Below, piece after piece: positions 17,051 to 24,658 of a DNA stretch of 61,795 nucleotides. The notes below the pieces were generated by a model. That model made no database searches. It saw only the letters and a list, made by a program, of their open reading frames with translations, and was not told where the DNA came from. Location of the stretch: the NCBI GenBank assembly GCA_017417045.1, contig JAFPZZ010000038.1, positions 1-61,795 on the forward strand, written 5' to 3'. Every line of letters begins with the position of its first letter. The stretch's first letter is position 1. This DNA comes from Bacillota bacterium. Lineage in GTDB: Bacteria; Bacillota; Clostridia; Peptostreptococcales; Anaerovoracaceae. The translations under genes and the position numbers were made by a program.

Positions 17051-18254
17051 ACCCGTTCGCCGACTTCCCCGGCATCTTTATGGTCGCGGCGTAGGCGCTG
17101 TTGCAGAGGCCAAGGGCGGCGGAGATCATGAAGAGGGTCTCGATGCCGAGGGTCTCCCAGATCCAGCCGCCAAAGAGGGCGATCAGGATCGTTATCAGGT
17201 GGTTGACCGAGACGCCGGTCGAGATGGTCGCGCGGACCTCCTCGGGGCTGTCCGAGAGGTCCTGGACGTAGACGTTCGCCGCCATGGATGCGAGCGAGAT
17301 CACCGAATCCAGCACGTAGTTCACGCAGCATATGATAAACGCCGTATGCATGGGGAATATGTGGTGCGCGAAGCCGTAGAAGAAGCAGACGATCACGAGG
17401 ATGAGGGTGTCCGTTACCATGACTATCTTGTAGCCGAAGCGGTCTATGATCTTCCCGACCATCGGGGACGCGATAAAGCCGCATATCGACGAAATGGCGA
17501 ATAGCAGGCTGATGACCTTCGCGTTCGCCCCGTAGAACAGCACCAGCACGTAGGGGCCGAAGGTGAAGAAGACCTGCTTGCGTGCGCCGTAGAAGATCTC
17601 GAGCATATAGTATTTGCTGTACTTTTTGCGGAAATAGAAGCGCCTCTTGGTGTCGTCCGTGGCGCTGCTGCTCCTGAGCCTCGTGCAGGAGAGATAGCCG
17701 AGCGCGATTATCGCGGCGCTGGCCGCGAAGACTCCGCGGTACAGAGCTCTCGAGCTGTCCATGAATGAAAACAGCGCTATGATCACCAGATAGCCCGCCA
17801 GAAGGCCTATCTGGTGCATCGCGTTTTGAAGCCCGAGCGCCTCGCCGCTTCGGCCCTCCTTGGAGTACTTGAGCGACATGGTGCTCCTCATGCCGAGCTG
17901 CACGTGCTCGCCCGACGAATAGATGAAGATGCAAAGTATCACCAGCACTCTCGAGGGCGGGACGAGAGCCTGGGCCGCCATTCCGGCCAGCATGACCACC
18001 GCTCCCGCGCGGTAGAGCTGCTCGGCCGACATCATGTAGAAGACGGCCAGTATGAAGATCAGCAGCAGTCCCGGAAGCTCCCTGAAGAACTCCGATACGC
18101 CCTTGTCGAAGCCCGTCATCGAAACGACTTCGGCCAGATAGTTGTCTATGACGCCCTTGTACAGTCCGTACGAGAGCGCGAAGGTGAACACGGAGAGAAA
18201 GAACGGCTGGTAGCCGGAATCGCTCCTGAACACTTCGCTCAGCCTTTTTATCAT
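17043..18254 (-). CDS. Major facilitator superfamily transporter
   Basis: A 403-residue protein with about twelve membrane segments, a central basic loop near residues 200-215 (RLRSSSATDDTKRRFYFRKK) and an MFS-like MVGKIIDRFGYKIVM loop between segments 8 and 9. The substrate is not evident. The ATG at 18254 is preceded by AAGGAGGTCGCAT. The frame is open further upstream but that part is Arg/Pro-rich and non-coding in character. The gene is convergent with the preceding hypothetical gene. Confidence 0.85.
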   Translation of the reverse strand: MIKRLSEVFRSDSGYQPFFLSVFTFALSYGLYKGVIDNYLAEVVSMTGFDKGVSEFFRELPGLLLIFILAVFYMMSAEQLYRAGAVVMLAGMAAQALVPPSRVLVILCIFIYSSGEHVQLGMRSTMSLKYSKEGRSGEALGLQNAMHQIGLLAGYLVIIALFSFMDSSRALYRGVFAASAAIIALGYLSCTRLRSSSATDDTKRRFYFRKKYSKYYMLEIFYGARKQVFFTFGPYVLVLFYGANAKVISLLFAISSICGFIASPMVGKIIDRFGYKIVMVTDTLILVIVCFFYGFAHHIFPMHTAFIICCVNYVLDSVISLASMAANVYVQDLSDSPEEVRATISTGVSVNHLITILIALFGGWIWETLGIETLFMISAALGLCNSAYAATIKMPGKSANGSK

Positions 18255-18422
18255 ATGCGACCTCCTTGCAAAGTCGGGATGTTTTCGACGCACCCCGCGG
18301 CGTCCGCGTACTGAAGCGGCGCTGCGGCATCGGTCCTGCCGCGCCTGCCAGCGGACCCGCCGCGGAGCTTTATGGCATGTGCCCGGCGGTCCGCCGCGCC
18401 CGCCGGCATCCCCCTTAAAGGC

Positions 18423-18516
18423 GATCCCGGCGCCGCAGGGAACAGGGGCCGGGATCTTTAATTGAAAGTTCTTGGATGTTTTGCGTAAGCCCGGGGCTCT
18501 CAGCCCCGGCTTTTTA
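18423..18516 (+). other. Two terminator-like hairpins on the plus strand with no plus-strand gene
   Basis: GATCCCGGC/GCCGGGATC (18423-18456) is followed by TTTAATT. CCGGGGCT/AGCCCCGG (18491-18509) is followed by CTTTTTATG. Both have their T-tracts on the plus strand, although the genes on both sides are on the minus strand. The second may still end the M20 peptidase transcript, but its minus-strand trailer (GCTTACGC) is not U-rich. Confidence 0.5.
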
Positions 18517-18520
18517 TGCC

Positions 18521-19660
18521 TTAGAATCCGCAGTATTCGAGCATCAGGCTCAGGGCTATCTTGAGGCCCGGGGTGAGGCTCGCGAGCTCTACCCACTCCT
18601 CCCTGGTGTGGGCCTTAGCGCCTACCATCGCGCCGATGGTATTGGCCGGGATACCCATGGAGAGGGGGATGTTGCTGTCGGTGGAATAGGCCGCGTAGTC
18701 GAGCTCGCCCTCGTAGAAGGCGCTGATGACCTCGGAGTTCTTCTTCGTGAAGGCCGCGAGGGCGTCCTTGTCGAGGTCTCCGTTGCCCGGGCGTATGCCG
18801 AGCACCTTGACCTCAAGCTCGCCGCCGCAGTCCCTGCAGGAATCGACGGCCGCCATGAACTTGCTCTCCATCTCGTCGAGGCACTTCTGGGACGAAGACC
18901 TGAACTCATACATCATGGAAGCCTGCTGGGCTATGGAGTTTACGGTGCTGCCGCCGGAGATGACGCCTACGTTGTAGGTCGTGAACTCCTCGGTCGGGGC
19001 CTTGATCTCGTAGAGCCTCTCGATGAGCTTGGCGAGTATCTCGATGGCGTTGGGGTTGCCGAAATTCACGTAGGAATGGCCGCCTATAGTCTTGCAGGTG
19101 ACCTCGTACCTGTAGGAACCGACGGCGCTGTAGGTACACTGCGGGGTGTAGCCGTCGAAGGAGATGAACTCCCTTATCCTGCTGCCGTAGTCCTTGAAGA
19201 GCTGCTTGGTGCCGTCGAGGTTTCCGAGGCCCTCCTCGCAGGAGTTGGCCACGAATAGCAGGCCGCAGCCCGGGGTGAGCTTATTCTGGATGACGTACTT
19301 CGCCGCCATGAGCATGCAGACGAGGTTCGAGGTGTCGTCGCCTATGCCAGGAGCGTGGAGCTTGCCGTCCTCCTCGAACATCGGGAGCTCCTCGGTGTCC
19401 GGGAACACTATATCGGTGTGGGCCGCGAATACTACGAGCTCGCCGTCCTGCGGGCCGTATTTCACGATCACGTTCTTCATGTCGTCGACGGTGATGTCTT
19501 CAGCGCCGACGGACTTCCACCAGTCCACGAGGAAGGCCACCCTCTTGTCCTCGTTATGAGAGGGCGCGGGGATCTTTCCCAGAGTGCGGAGCAGGTCGAG
19601 CTGTTCGGCGTTCACGTCCGCCGCGTACTTTTCGGCTATTGCTTTGATCTTATCGTTCAT
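18521..19660 (-). CDS. M20 family metallopeptidase
   Basis: A 379-residue zinc exopeptidase-like protein. Metal and catalytic motifs: VVFAAHTDIVFPD, the APGIGDDTSN bridging Asp region, the NSCEEGLGN glutamates, and a late VGAKAHTREEW His. A dimerisation domain (GGHSYVNFGNPNA) interrupts the catalytic one, as in peptidase T and related di/tripeptidases. The exact substrate is not deducible. The start is fixed by GAGGAGAAACAA before ATG. Confidence 0.88.
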   Translation of the reverse strand: MNDKIKAIAEKYAADVNAEQLDLLRTLGKIPAPSHNEDKRVAFLVDWWKSVGAEDITVDDMKNVIVKYGPQDGELVVFAAHTDIVFPDTEELPMFEEDGKLHAPGIGDDTSNLVCMLMAAKYVIQNKLTPGCGLLFVANSCEEGLGNLDGTKQLFKDYGSRIREFISFDGYTPQCTYSAVGSYRYEVTCKTIGGHSYVNFGNPNAIEILAKLIERLYEIKAPTEEFTTYNVGVISGGSTVNSIAQQASMMYEFRSSSQKCLDEMESKFMAAVDSCRDCGGELEVKVLGIRPGNGDLDKDALAAFTKKNSEVISAFYEGELDYAAYSTDSNIPLSMGIPANTIGAMVGAKAHTREEWVELASLTPGLKIALSLMLEYCGF

Positions 19661-19700
19661 TTGTTTCTCCTCATTGAAGATCGGAAAAGACTTACGACTA

Positions 19701-19706
19701 ATTATA
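19701..19706 (-). promoter_or_regulatory. -10 box for the M20 peptidase gene
   Basis: TATAAT on the minus strand, 40 bp before the start codon, preceded directly by TG. I see no clear -35. Confidence 0.45.
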
Positions 19707-19848
19707 CAGCGCAGGGCTTGCCCGCGCATCTTGTTTTTTCGCCGAATCCGGGATAAACCGTAATTATTTCCCTAAAAGGCGCGAAAAGACGCTCCGCTAG
19801 CTGATCTTTCACCGCAAAGCGGGGCCGGCAAAAACCCCGCCTCATGTG

Positions 19849-19876
19849 TTGACAAAACTTCTCAGGCGCGTATAAA
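19849..19876 (+). promoter_or_regulatory. Sigma-A promoter of the pilus operon
   Basis: TTGACA (19849-19854), a 16-bp spacer and TATAAA (19871-19876), followed by an AT-rich start region. It is the best consensus promoter in the window and points into the pilus operon. It implies a leader of at least 260 nt before the first likely start codon. Confidence 0.75.
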
Positions 19877-19883
19877 ATATATT

Positions 19884-20149
19884 AATTTCATATAAGTCTA
19901 TAACAAATGCTTTTGGTTTTTTATCACTGAGGGGGTAATTGGGGGTATGAGAAACAAAAGCCTGGACCTTGAGGTCCGATCTTTTCGTGTGGCGCTGACG
20001 CCTGTCCGCGCGCTGTCCTCCGGAATGATGAGTCCGGGGCGGCGCTGTTTTGCTGACAGCCGTAGAGGCGCCTCTTTCTGTAGGAACGGCATTAGGCAGT
20101 AAGCCGGGCGAGCTTCGCCGCGGCTGTCTTTTGCTGCTCTGAAGTCCCT
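19884..20149 (+). other. Long leader of the pilus operon
   Basis: No known riboswitch motif was recognised. It holds a GGACC-ttga-GGTCC hairpin followed by GATCTTTT (19965-19985 region), which could act as a weak attenuator, and a 50-residue reading frame with a good ribosome site (next entry). Confidence 0.4.
19947..20100 (+). CDS. Possible 50-residue leader ORF
   Basis: ATG at 19947 follows GAGGGGGTAATTGGGGGT and opens a frame that ends at TAA 20100. The product is Arg/Ser-rich with no recognisable domain. Its coding value is unproven; it may be a translated leader or chance. Confidence 0.25.
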
Positions 20150-20800
20150 TTGACGGAAAACCTTCCTCCTTCCCCTCGCGATGAAACTCTGCGCGTAAAA
20201 AGCTGCGGCGCTCAGGGTCCTTTGACCTGCGATGAGCCGGGAGAAGCGCGCCCGTCCCGGCCGAGGGGCTCCCGCGGAGGCAAACACGCCAAAAGAGACG
20301 AACGCTCAGGCCTTACAGAAGCTCTGGCGCGGAGCATTTTGCTCAAGCTGCTTCTGATAGCGCTCGCGTGGCTCGCGCTCACGTCGTTCGTCTTTGCGGT
20401 CCATGTCCACCACGGGAACAATATGTATCCCTTCATCATGGACGGAGACGTGGTCGTGAGCTTCAGGCCCGGCAGCATAAGGACGGGCGACGCGGTGCTG
20501 TACCGAAGGCCTGACGGCAGCCTGAACGTCTCCAGGATGGCGGCCCTGCCCGGAAGCAGCGTCGATATCAGGGAAAACGGAAGCATACTCATAAACGGCT
20601 ACGTACCGAACGAAAAGGTCTTCTATCCTACCGAGCTCCCGGAGGATACGGAGACCTCGTACCCGCTCGAAACGGGGGAGGGCTGCTTCCTTCTGGACGA
20701 CTACAGGCCTGGGGGATACGACAGCCGCAGCTTCGGGGCGGTCCCGAAAAAGGACGTGCTCGGCAGGATAGTCTATGTTATCCGCAGACGCGGGATATAG
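20150..20800 (+). CDS. SipA-like, catalytically altered signal peptidase I homologue (pilus assembly)
   Basis: Up to 216 residues. It has a basic N-terminal region, one membrane segment (LLKLLLIALAWLALTSFVFA) and an S26 fold. In active enzymes the serine motif is SMxP; here it is NMYP (GNNMYPFIMDGD). The general-base Lys motif KR is SR here (VSRMAALPG). Both catalytic residues are therefore missing, as in Streptococcus pyogenes SipA, which is needed for pilus assembly rather than cleavage. No ATG is available: starts are TTG at 20150 or 20222, neither with a ribosome site. It is the first gene of the pilus operon. Confidence 0.8.
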   Translation: MTENLPPSPRDETLRVKSCGAQGPLTCDEPGEARPSRPRGSRGGKHAKRDERSGLTEALARSILLKLLLIALAWLALTSFVFAVHVHHGNNMYPFIMDGDVVVSFRPGSIRTGDAVLYRRPDGSLNVSRMAALPGSSVDIRENGSILINGYVPNEKVFYPTELPEDTETSYPLETGEGCFLLDDYRPGGYDSRSFGAVPKKDVLGRIVYVIRRRGI

Positions 20801-20854
20801 ATATACACAGTTCACAAAACGATAGATATCGTCATAAGGAGGTTTAACAAGATC

Positions 20855-22018
20855 ATGAACAATAAGCTATCGAAGCTCATGGGGCTGCTGCTCGCCGCCT
20901 CATTGCTGCTCGGCGGCATAGGCTCGGCCTTCGCGGCCAACAGCTATACGCCGGTCGCAGGGCCTTCCGCTGTAACGATCACGGAAAAGCTCTATCTGGA
21001 GAAAGAGGACACCCTAGTTCCCCAGGTCTCCTATACCATCACCGTGAGCAGCAGCGCAGTGGATGCGAGCGGTGCTGCCGTTCCCACGGCTGACTACAGC
21101 GGCTCGCCCTCGGTCACCACGGGCACCGTTTCGTTCGCGCCCGGAGACAGCGTCCAGGGCAGCGGCGACAACTACTCCAGGTACGTCGAAGGCGCCTTCG
21201 TCATCGACATGTCCGGCGTCAGCTTCAAACGCCCCGGAGTGTACCGCTTCGCCATCACCAAGACCCAGTCCGCGGCAAACAGCGATATCGCGGTATCCAA
21301 CAACAACGCTTCCACCAAGTTCGTAGAGGTGTACGTCGAGGACGATACCGAAGGCAGCGACTACAAGCTGAAGCAGACGACCATAATCAACAGCACCTCC
21401 GAGGAGACTTCGGGGACAGCCGAGGGCAAGAATATGGCGGACCACTATCCCGCCGTCGGCCACGACCTCACGGTCTCAAAGACCGTTACCGGAAATCAGG
21501 GACTCAAGGACAAGTATTTCACCTTCACCATCACCCTGAGCAGCGGCGTGGAGGGCGCGAGTTACGCTATCGACTACAGCAACGCCGACGCGGTGATCGA
21601 TTCCGCGGCCCAGCCTGCAAGCATCACGATAGGTTCTGACGGGACCGGGCAGGCCGAAGTAAAGCTCATGCACGCGCAGAGCGTCAAGGTAGCGGATCTC
21701 CCCTACGGCATAGGCTACTCCGTGACAGAGTCCGACAACGCGGGCTACACGGTGAGCACCGAGCTCACGTCCGAAGACGCTAATACCGGGGATAGCGGAG
21801 GGACAGGCGGCAGTGCCATCGCGACCGGCTCCGGAGTCGCGACTGTGGCGGACAGCTATTCCACAGCCGACGCGACAGTTGCGTATACCAACGACAAGAC
21901 CGGGACCATACCCACCGGCATCATACTCTCCGCAGGACCCGCTGCCGCCGCGACGCTCATCGCGGGAGCGGGAATGATCGCCGCTCTTCTCATGAAAAAG
22001 CGCAGAGACGGCAGATAA
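20855..22018 (+). CDS. Major pilin, FctA/Spy0128-like, with IPTG sorting signal
   Basis: 387 residues: signal peptide (MNNKLSKLMGLLLAASLLLG, cleavage near AFAAN), two Spy0128-type beta domains, and a C-terminal sorting signal (IPTGI, a hydrophobic stretch, KKRRDGR). IPTG resembles the EVPTG motif of streptococcal backbone pilins. Domain 2 keeps the likely isopeptide triad: Lys in LTVSKTVTGN, Glu in YSVTESDN, Asn in VAYTNDK. In domain 1 the expected Glu seems to be Lys (FAITKTQ). It is expected to be polymerised by the sortase encoded next. AAGGAGG precedes the start. Confidence 0.88.
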   Translation: MNNKLSKLMGLLLAASLLLGGIGSAFAANSYTPVAGPSAVTITEKLYLEKEDTLVPQVSYTITVSSSAVDASGAAVPTADYSGSPSVTTGTVSFAPGDSVQGSGDNYSRYVEGAFVIDMSGVSFKRPGVYRFAITKTQSAANSDIAVSNNNASTKFVEVYVEDDTEGSDYKLKQTTIINSTSEETSGTAEGKNMADHYPAVGHDLTVSKTVTGNQGLKDKYFTFTITLSSGVEGASYAIDYSNADAVIDSAAQPASITIGSDGTGQAEVKLMHAQSVKVADLPYGIGYSVTESDNAGYTVSTELTSEDANTGDSGGTGGSAIATGSGVATVADSYSTADATVAYTNDKTGTIPTGIILSAGPAAAATLIAGAGMIAALLMKKRRDGR

Positions 22019-22050
22019 TATCAGTTAAAAACTCAGATAGACCAAAAGAT

Positions 22051-22076
22051 TGCCCGCGCCCCTCGCGGCGCGGGCA
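22051..22076 (+). promoter_or_regulatory. Strong hairpin between the pilin and sortase genes
   Basis: A perfect 10-bp GC-rich stem (TGCCCGCGCC/GGCGCGGGCA) with a 6-nt loop, not followed by T. It may stabilise the upstream pilin mRNA or reduce read-through, giving more pilin than sortase. Confidence 0.55.
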
Positions 22077-22092
22077 GGACAGTACGCGCCGC

Positions 22093-22806
22093 ATGATATA
22101 CAGACTGCTCAGATGCATAGACAAGTTCATAAACGCGGCCTTCATACTCTGCTGCGCGCTGCTCTTCGCTGCGGGAGTGTACGGGATATACGACGATCTC
22201 TACGTCTACGGCAGCGCTCTCGACAGGTCCTTCATGAGCTATAAGCCGGAGAGCTCGGCAGCGCTCGCAGAAGCCGGCAGGATCACCGACGGCCAGGTCG
22301 GCTGGATCACCGTGGACGCTACGACTATCGACTACCCGCTGATGCAGGGGAAGGACAACTACGAATATCTGAATCTCGACCCATACGGGAACTTCTCGAT
22401 GAGCGGGTCCATATTCCTCGACTCATCGAACGACAAGGAGCTTACGGATGAGTACGTGCTCATCTACGGCCATCATATGGGCGGAGGCGCCATGTTCGGC
22501 TCCCTGGACAGCTTCCTCGATGAAAAGTATTTCGAGGAGCACAGGACGGGAAGCTTAAGCACGGAGGAGAGGGTCTACTCGCTGGAGCTCTTCGCCGTCG
22601 CCTCCTTCGACGCGACGGACAGGCTGTTCTTCAGCCCCGGATCCGCCGAAAGAAGCAAAGTTATCCCGGAGCTCGAGAAGAGCTCCATCATATACAGGCC
22701 CCCGGGTGAGGGAAGCATAGTCGCGCTGACCACCTGCTGGGGCGATACGGAGGTCTCAAGACTGCTCGTGCTTGGGACGATCACTGAAAAGGAGGCGGAA
22801 GAATGA
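22093..22806 (+). CDS. Class B-type sortase (pilus polymerase)
   Basis: 237 residues with an N-terminal membrane anchor (about 15-35) and an external sortase domain. Class B features are GWITVDATTIDYPLMQGKDN and the long helix before it. Catalytic residues: His127 (YGHHMGG), Cys215 (ALTTCWGD) and Arg223 (SRLLVLG). By analogy with FCT-region SrtC2 it should link the IPTG/IPVG-type pilins. The stop overlaps the next start (ATGA). Confidence 0.88.
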   Translation: MIYRLLRCIDKFINAAFILCCALLFAAGVYGIYDDLYVYGSALDRSFMSYKPESSAALAEAGRITDGQVGWITVDATTIDYPLMQGKDNYEYLNLDPYGNFSMSGSIFLDSSNDKELTDEYVLIYGHHMGGGAMFGSLDSFLDEKYFEEHRTGSLSTEERVYSLELFAVASFDATDRLFFSPGSAERSKVIPELEKSSIIYRPPGEGSIVALTTCWGDTEVSRLLVLGTITEKEAEE

Positions 22807-24641
22807 GCGAAAAGGCGAAGAGACCGGCCGCTCTGCTTGCGCTGGTCATAATTGCCGTGATGGCGTACGCCGTCCTGGCGTCAGCCCCGGCCTACGCCGC
22901 GGAAAGCGCCGATATAAACATCCCAGTGAGCGTGCGGGGTCCCGCCTGCGATATAGCTCTGTTTAAGGGGAGCGAAAGGATAGCGCTGCTCGAGGGAGCC
23001 AGCGGGGAGACCACTCTTCCCCTTTCGGTCTCGTTTATCGGGGAGGAAGAATACGTCCTGAGGATAGTATCGCAGGACGGGGGCGGCGTCGAATACGACA
23101 AGGCCGAGTACGCCGTGAAGATCGTCACGGTGAACGAGGGCGGAAAGCTCAGAGCCGCTGCCGTCATCGCCCCGCAGGAGGACGGAAAGGGCGCCGGAGC
23201 CGAGTTCGTCAACAGGTATACGGGCGAAGGCACTGAGGACGGCTACAGATGCGCCTACTGCGATCCGCCGGTCGAAAAGCGCATAGAGATCATATCGGGC
23301 AGCATAAAGAGCATGCCCAGCTTCACGTTCAGGATGTTCCCGGAGAGCGCGGGACAGCCCATGCCCGAGACCTACGATCCCTCGAAGGGCTGCGCTTCGG
23401 TAAGCATCACCGGCGAGGGCAGCGCCGAATTCGGCGAGTTCGAGATCGGCCCTGAATACATCGGAAAGACCCTCAGGTACAGGATCACGGAGCTCAAGGA
23501 GGACGCCAAAGGCTTCACCTACGACGAGACCGTCTACACACAGCTCGTAAGGGTCTACGAAGAGGAAGGCCGCATCCTTACGGAAGTGAGCGTGATCAGC
23601 CATGACAACAGGGCGCACGAGAAGGCCGTCTTTACAAATACGTATAAACAGCCTTCATCGCCCGGAGGCGGGGGAGACGATCCCTCCGACGAACCCGGCG
23701 GCACCCCAGGCGAGCCCGAACCCGGAGACATCCCCGATGATCCCGGGCCCGAACCGGACGGCACCCCAGGCGAACCTGGGACTGACCCCGGCAACTCACC
23801 CGATAAACCCATTACCGAGCCGGGCGGGACCCCCGGCTCCGAGGCGGAGGACGGACGGGTCTCCGGAGGAGAGGACTCCAGACCCAAACTTCCCCAGACC
23901 GGGGAAGACCGCAGCCTGCTCGCGGCCTCGTATGCCGCAGCGGCATTCCTTACAGCTCTGCTGCTCATTTTCGCGCGCCGCAGGGGCCGCGCCGGGACAG
24001 AGCCGGGCAGTACAGTCCGGGCATCCGTTAAAAAGAAGGCCGGGATATGGCTGCTCGCCGCCGTTATAGCGCTGCTGCCCGCGGGGCTCAGCGTCCGCGC
24101 CGCGAAGGGCGAGGCCGCGCTGTCCAGACAGGCCGGCGAAAGGTCCGCCGAGCTCTCAGCGCTCATAAGGGATACTCAGGGGGCGGCCAAGCTGAACGCG
24201 GAGCTTCAGAGCTTCTTCGAGTTCGAGCAGGAGCACGATCCCGTCATGAGCACCGTCGAGATCGGCGGAGAGAGATATATAGGCACGATAGACATACCCG
24301 TCTGCTCGGTATCGCTGCCGGTCAACGAACTCTGCAGCGACGATAGACTAAACTCCGGCCCCTGCAGGTACGGAGGCTCCCTTTTCGGGGCGGATATGGT
24401 CATCTGCGGCCACAACTACAAGAGTCAATTCGGGCCCATCAGGAGCCTCAGGGAGGGCGACTCGGTCTTCTTCAGGGACGCCTCGGGCAATATCCTGGAG
24501 TACAGCGTCGCGTACCTCGAGACCGTGGGCCCCTACGATATAGAAAAGATGACTGAGTTCACGGACGCGTGGGATCTCACGCTTTTCACCTGCACCTGGG
24601 ACGGCAGGGAGAGGATAGCAGTCAGATGCAGGCTCTGCTGA
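22803..24641 (+). CDS. Minor pilin fused to a sortase in one polypeptide
   Basis: 612 residues without frame break. Order: signal peptide (1-32), two FctA-like pilin domains (about 34-145 and 155-285), a Gly/Pro/Glu/Asp-rich stalk, LPQTG (363-367), a membrane segment, RRRGR, a short basic link (VKKK), a second membrane segment (about 417-437), then a sortase domain with His537 (ICGHNYKSQFGPI), Cys597 (LFTCTWDG) and Arg604 (RIAV). No ATG, GTG or TTG exists at the junction, so the sortase is unlikely to be made separately. The LPQTG motif differs from the IPTG/IPVG motifs of the other pilins. Confidence 0.88.
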   Translation: MSEKAKRPAALLALVIIAVMAYAVLASAPAYAAESADINIPVSVRGPACDIALFKGSERIALLEGASGETTLPLSVSFIGEEEYVLRIVSQDGGGVEYDKAEYAVKIVTVNEGGKLRAAAVIAPQEDGKGAGAEFVNRYTGEGTEDGYRCAYCDPPVEKRIEIISGSIKSMPSFTFRMFPESAGQPMPETYDPSKGCASVSITGEGSAEFGEFEIGPEYIGKTLRYRITELKEDAKGFTYDETVYTQLVRVYEEEGRILTEVSVISHDNRAHEKAVFTNTYKQPSSPGGGGDDPSDEPGGTPGEPEPGDIPDDPGPEPDGTPGEPGTDPGNSPDKPITEPGGTPGSEAEDGRVSGGEDSRPKLPQTGEDRSLLAASYAAAAFLTALLLIFARRRGRAGTEPGSTVRASVKKKAGIWLLAAVIALLPAGLSVRAAKGEAALSRQAGERSAELSALIRDTQGAAKLNAELQSFFEFEQEHDPVMSTVEIGGERYIGTIDIPVCSVSLPVNELCSDDRLNSGPCRYGGSLFGADMVICGHNYKSQFGPIRSLREGDSVFFRDASGNILEYSVAYLETVGPYDIEKMTEFTDAWDLTLFTCTWDGRERIAVRCRLC

Positions 24642-24658
24642 GTTTTGAGGACTATATC

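Noticed and set aside
16969..18330. 453-residue minus-strand ORF over the MFS gene
   Set aside because: It is the out-of-frame shadow of the transporter; the other frame has clear membrane segments and a ribosome site.
19898..20287. 129-residue minus-strand ORF opposite the pilus leader
   Set aside because: It overlaps the strong plus-strand promoter's downstream region and the sipA frame, is Arg/Ala-rich and shows no domain.
24047..24641. Separate sortase gene downstream of the LPQTG pilin
   Set aside because: No stop codon separates it from the pilin, no ATG/GTG/TTG occurs in frame before about 24246, which is already inside the domain, and no ribosome site is present.
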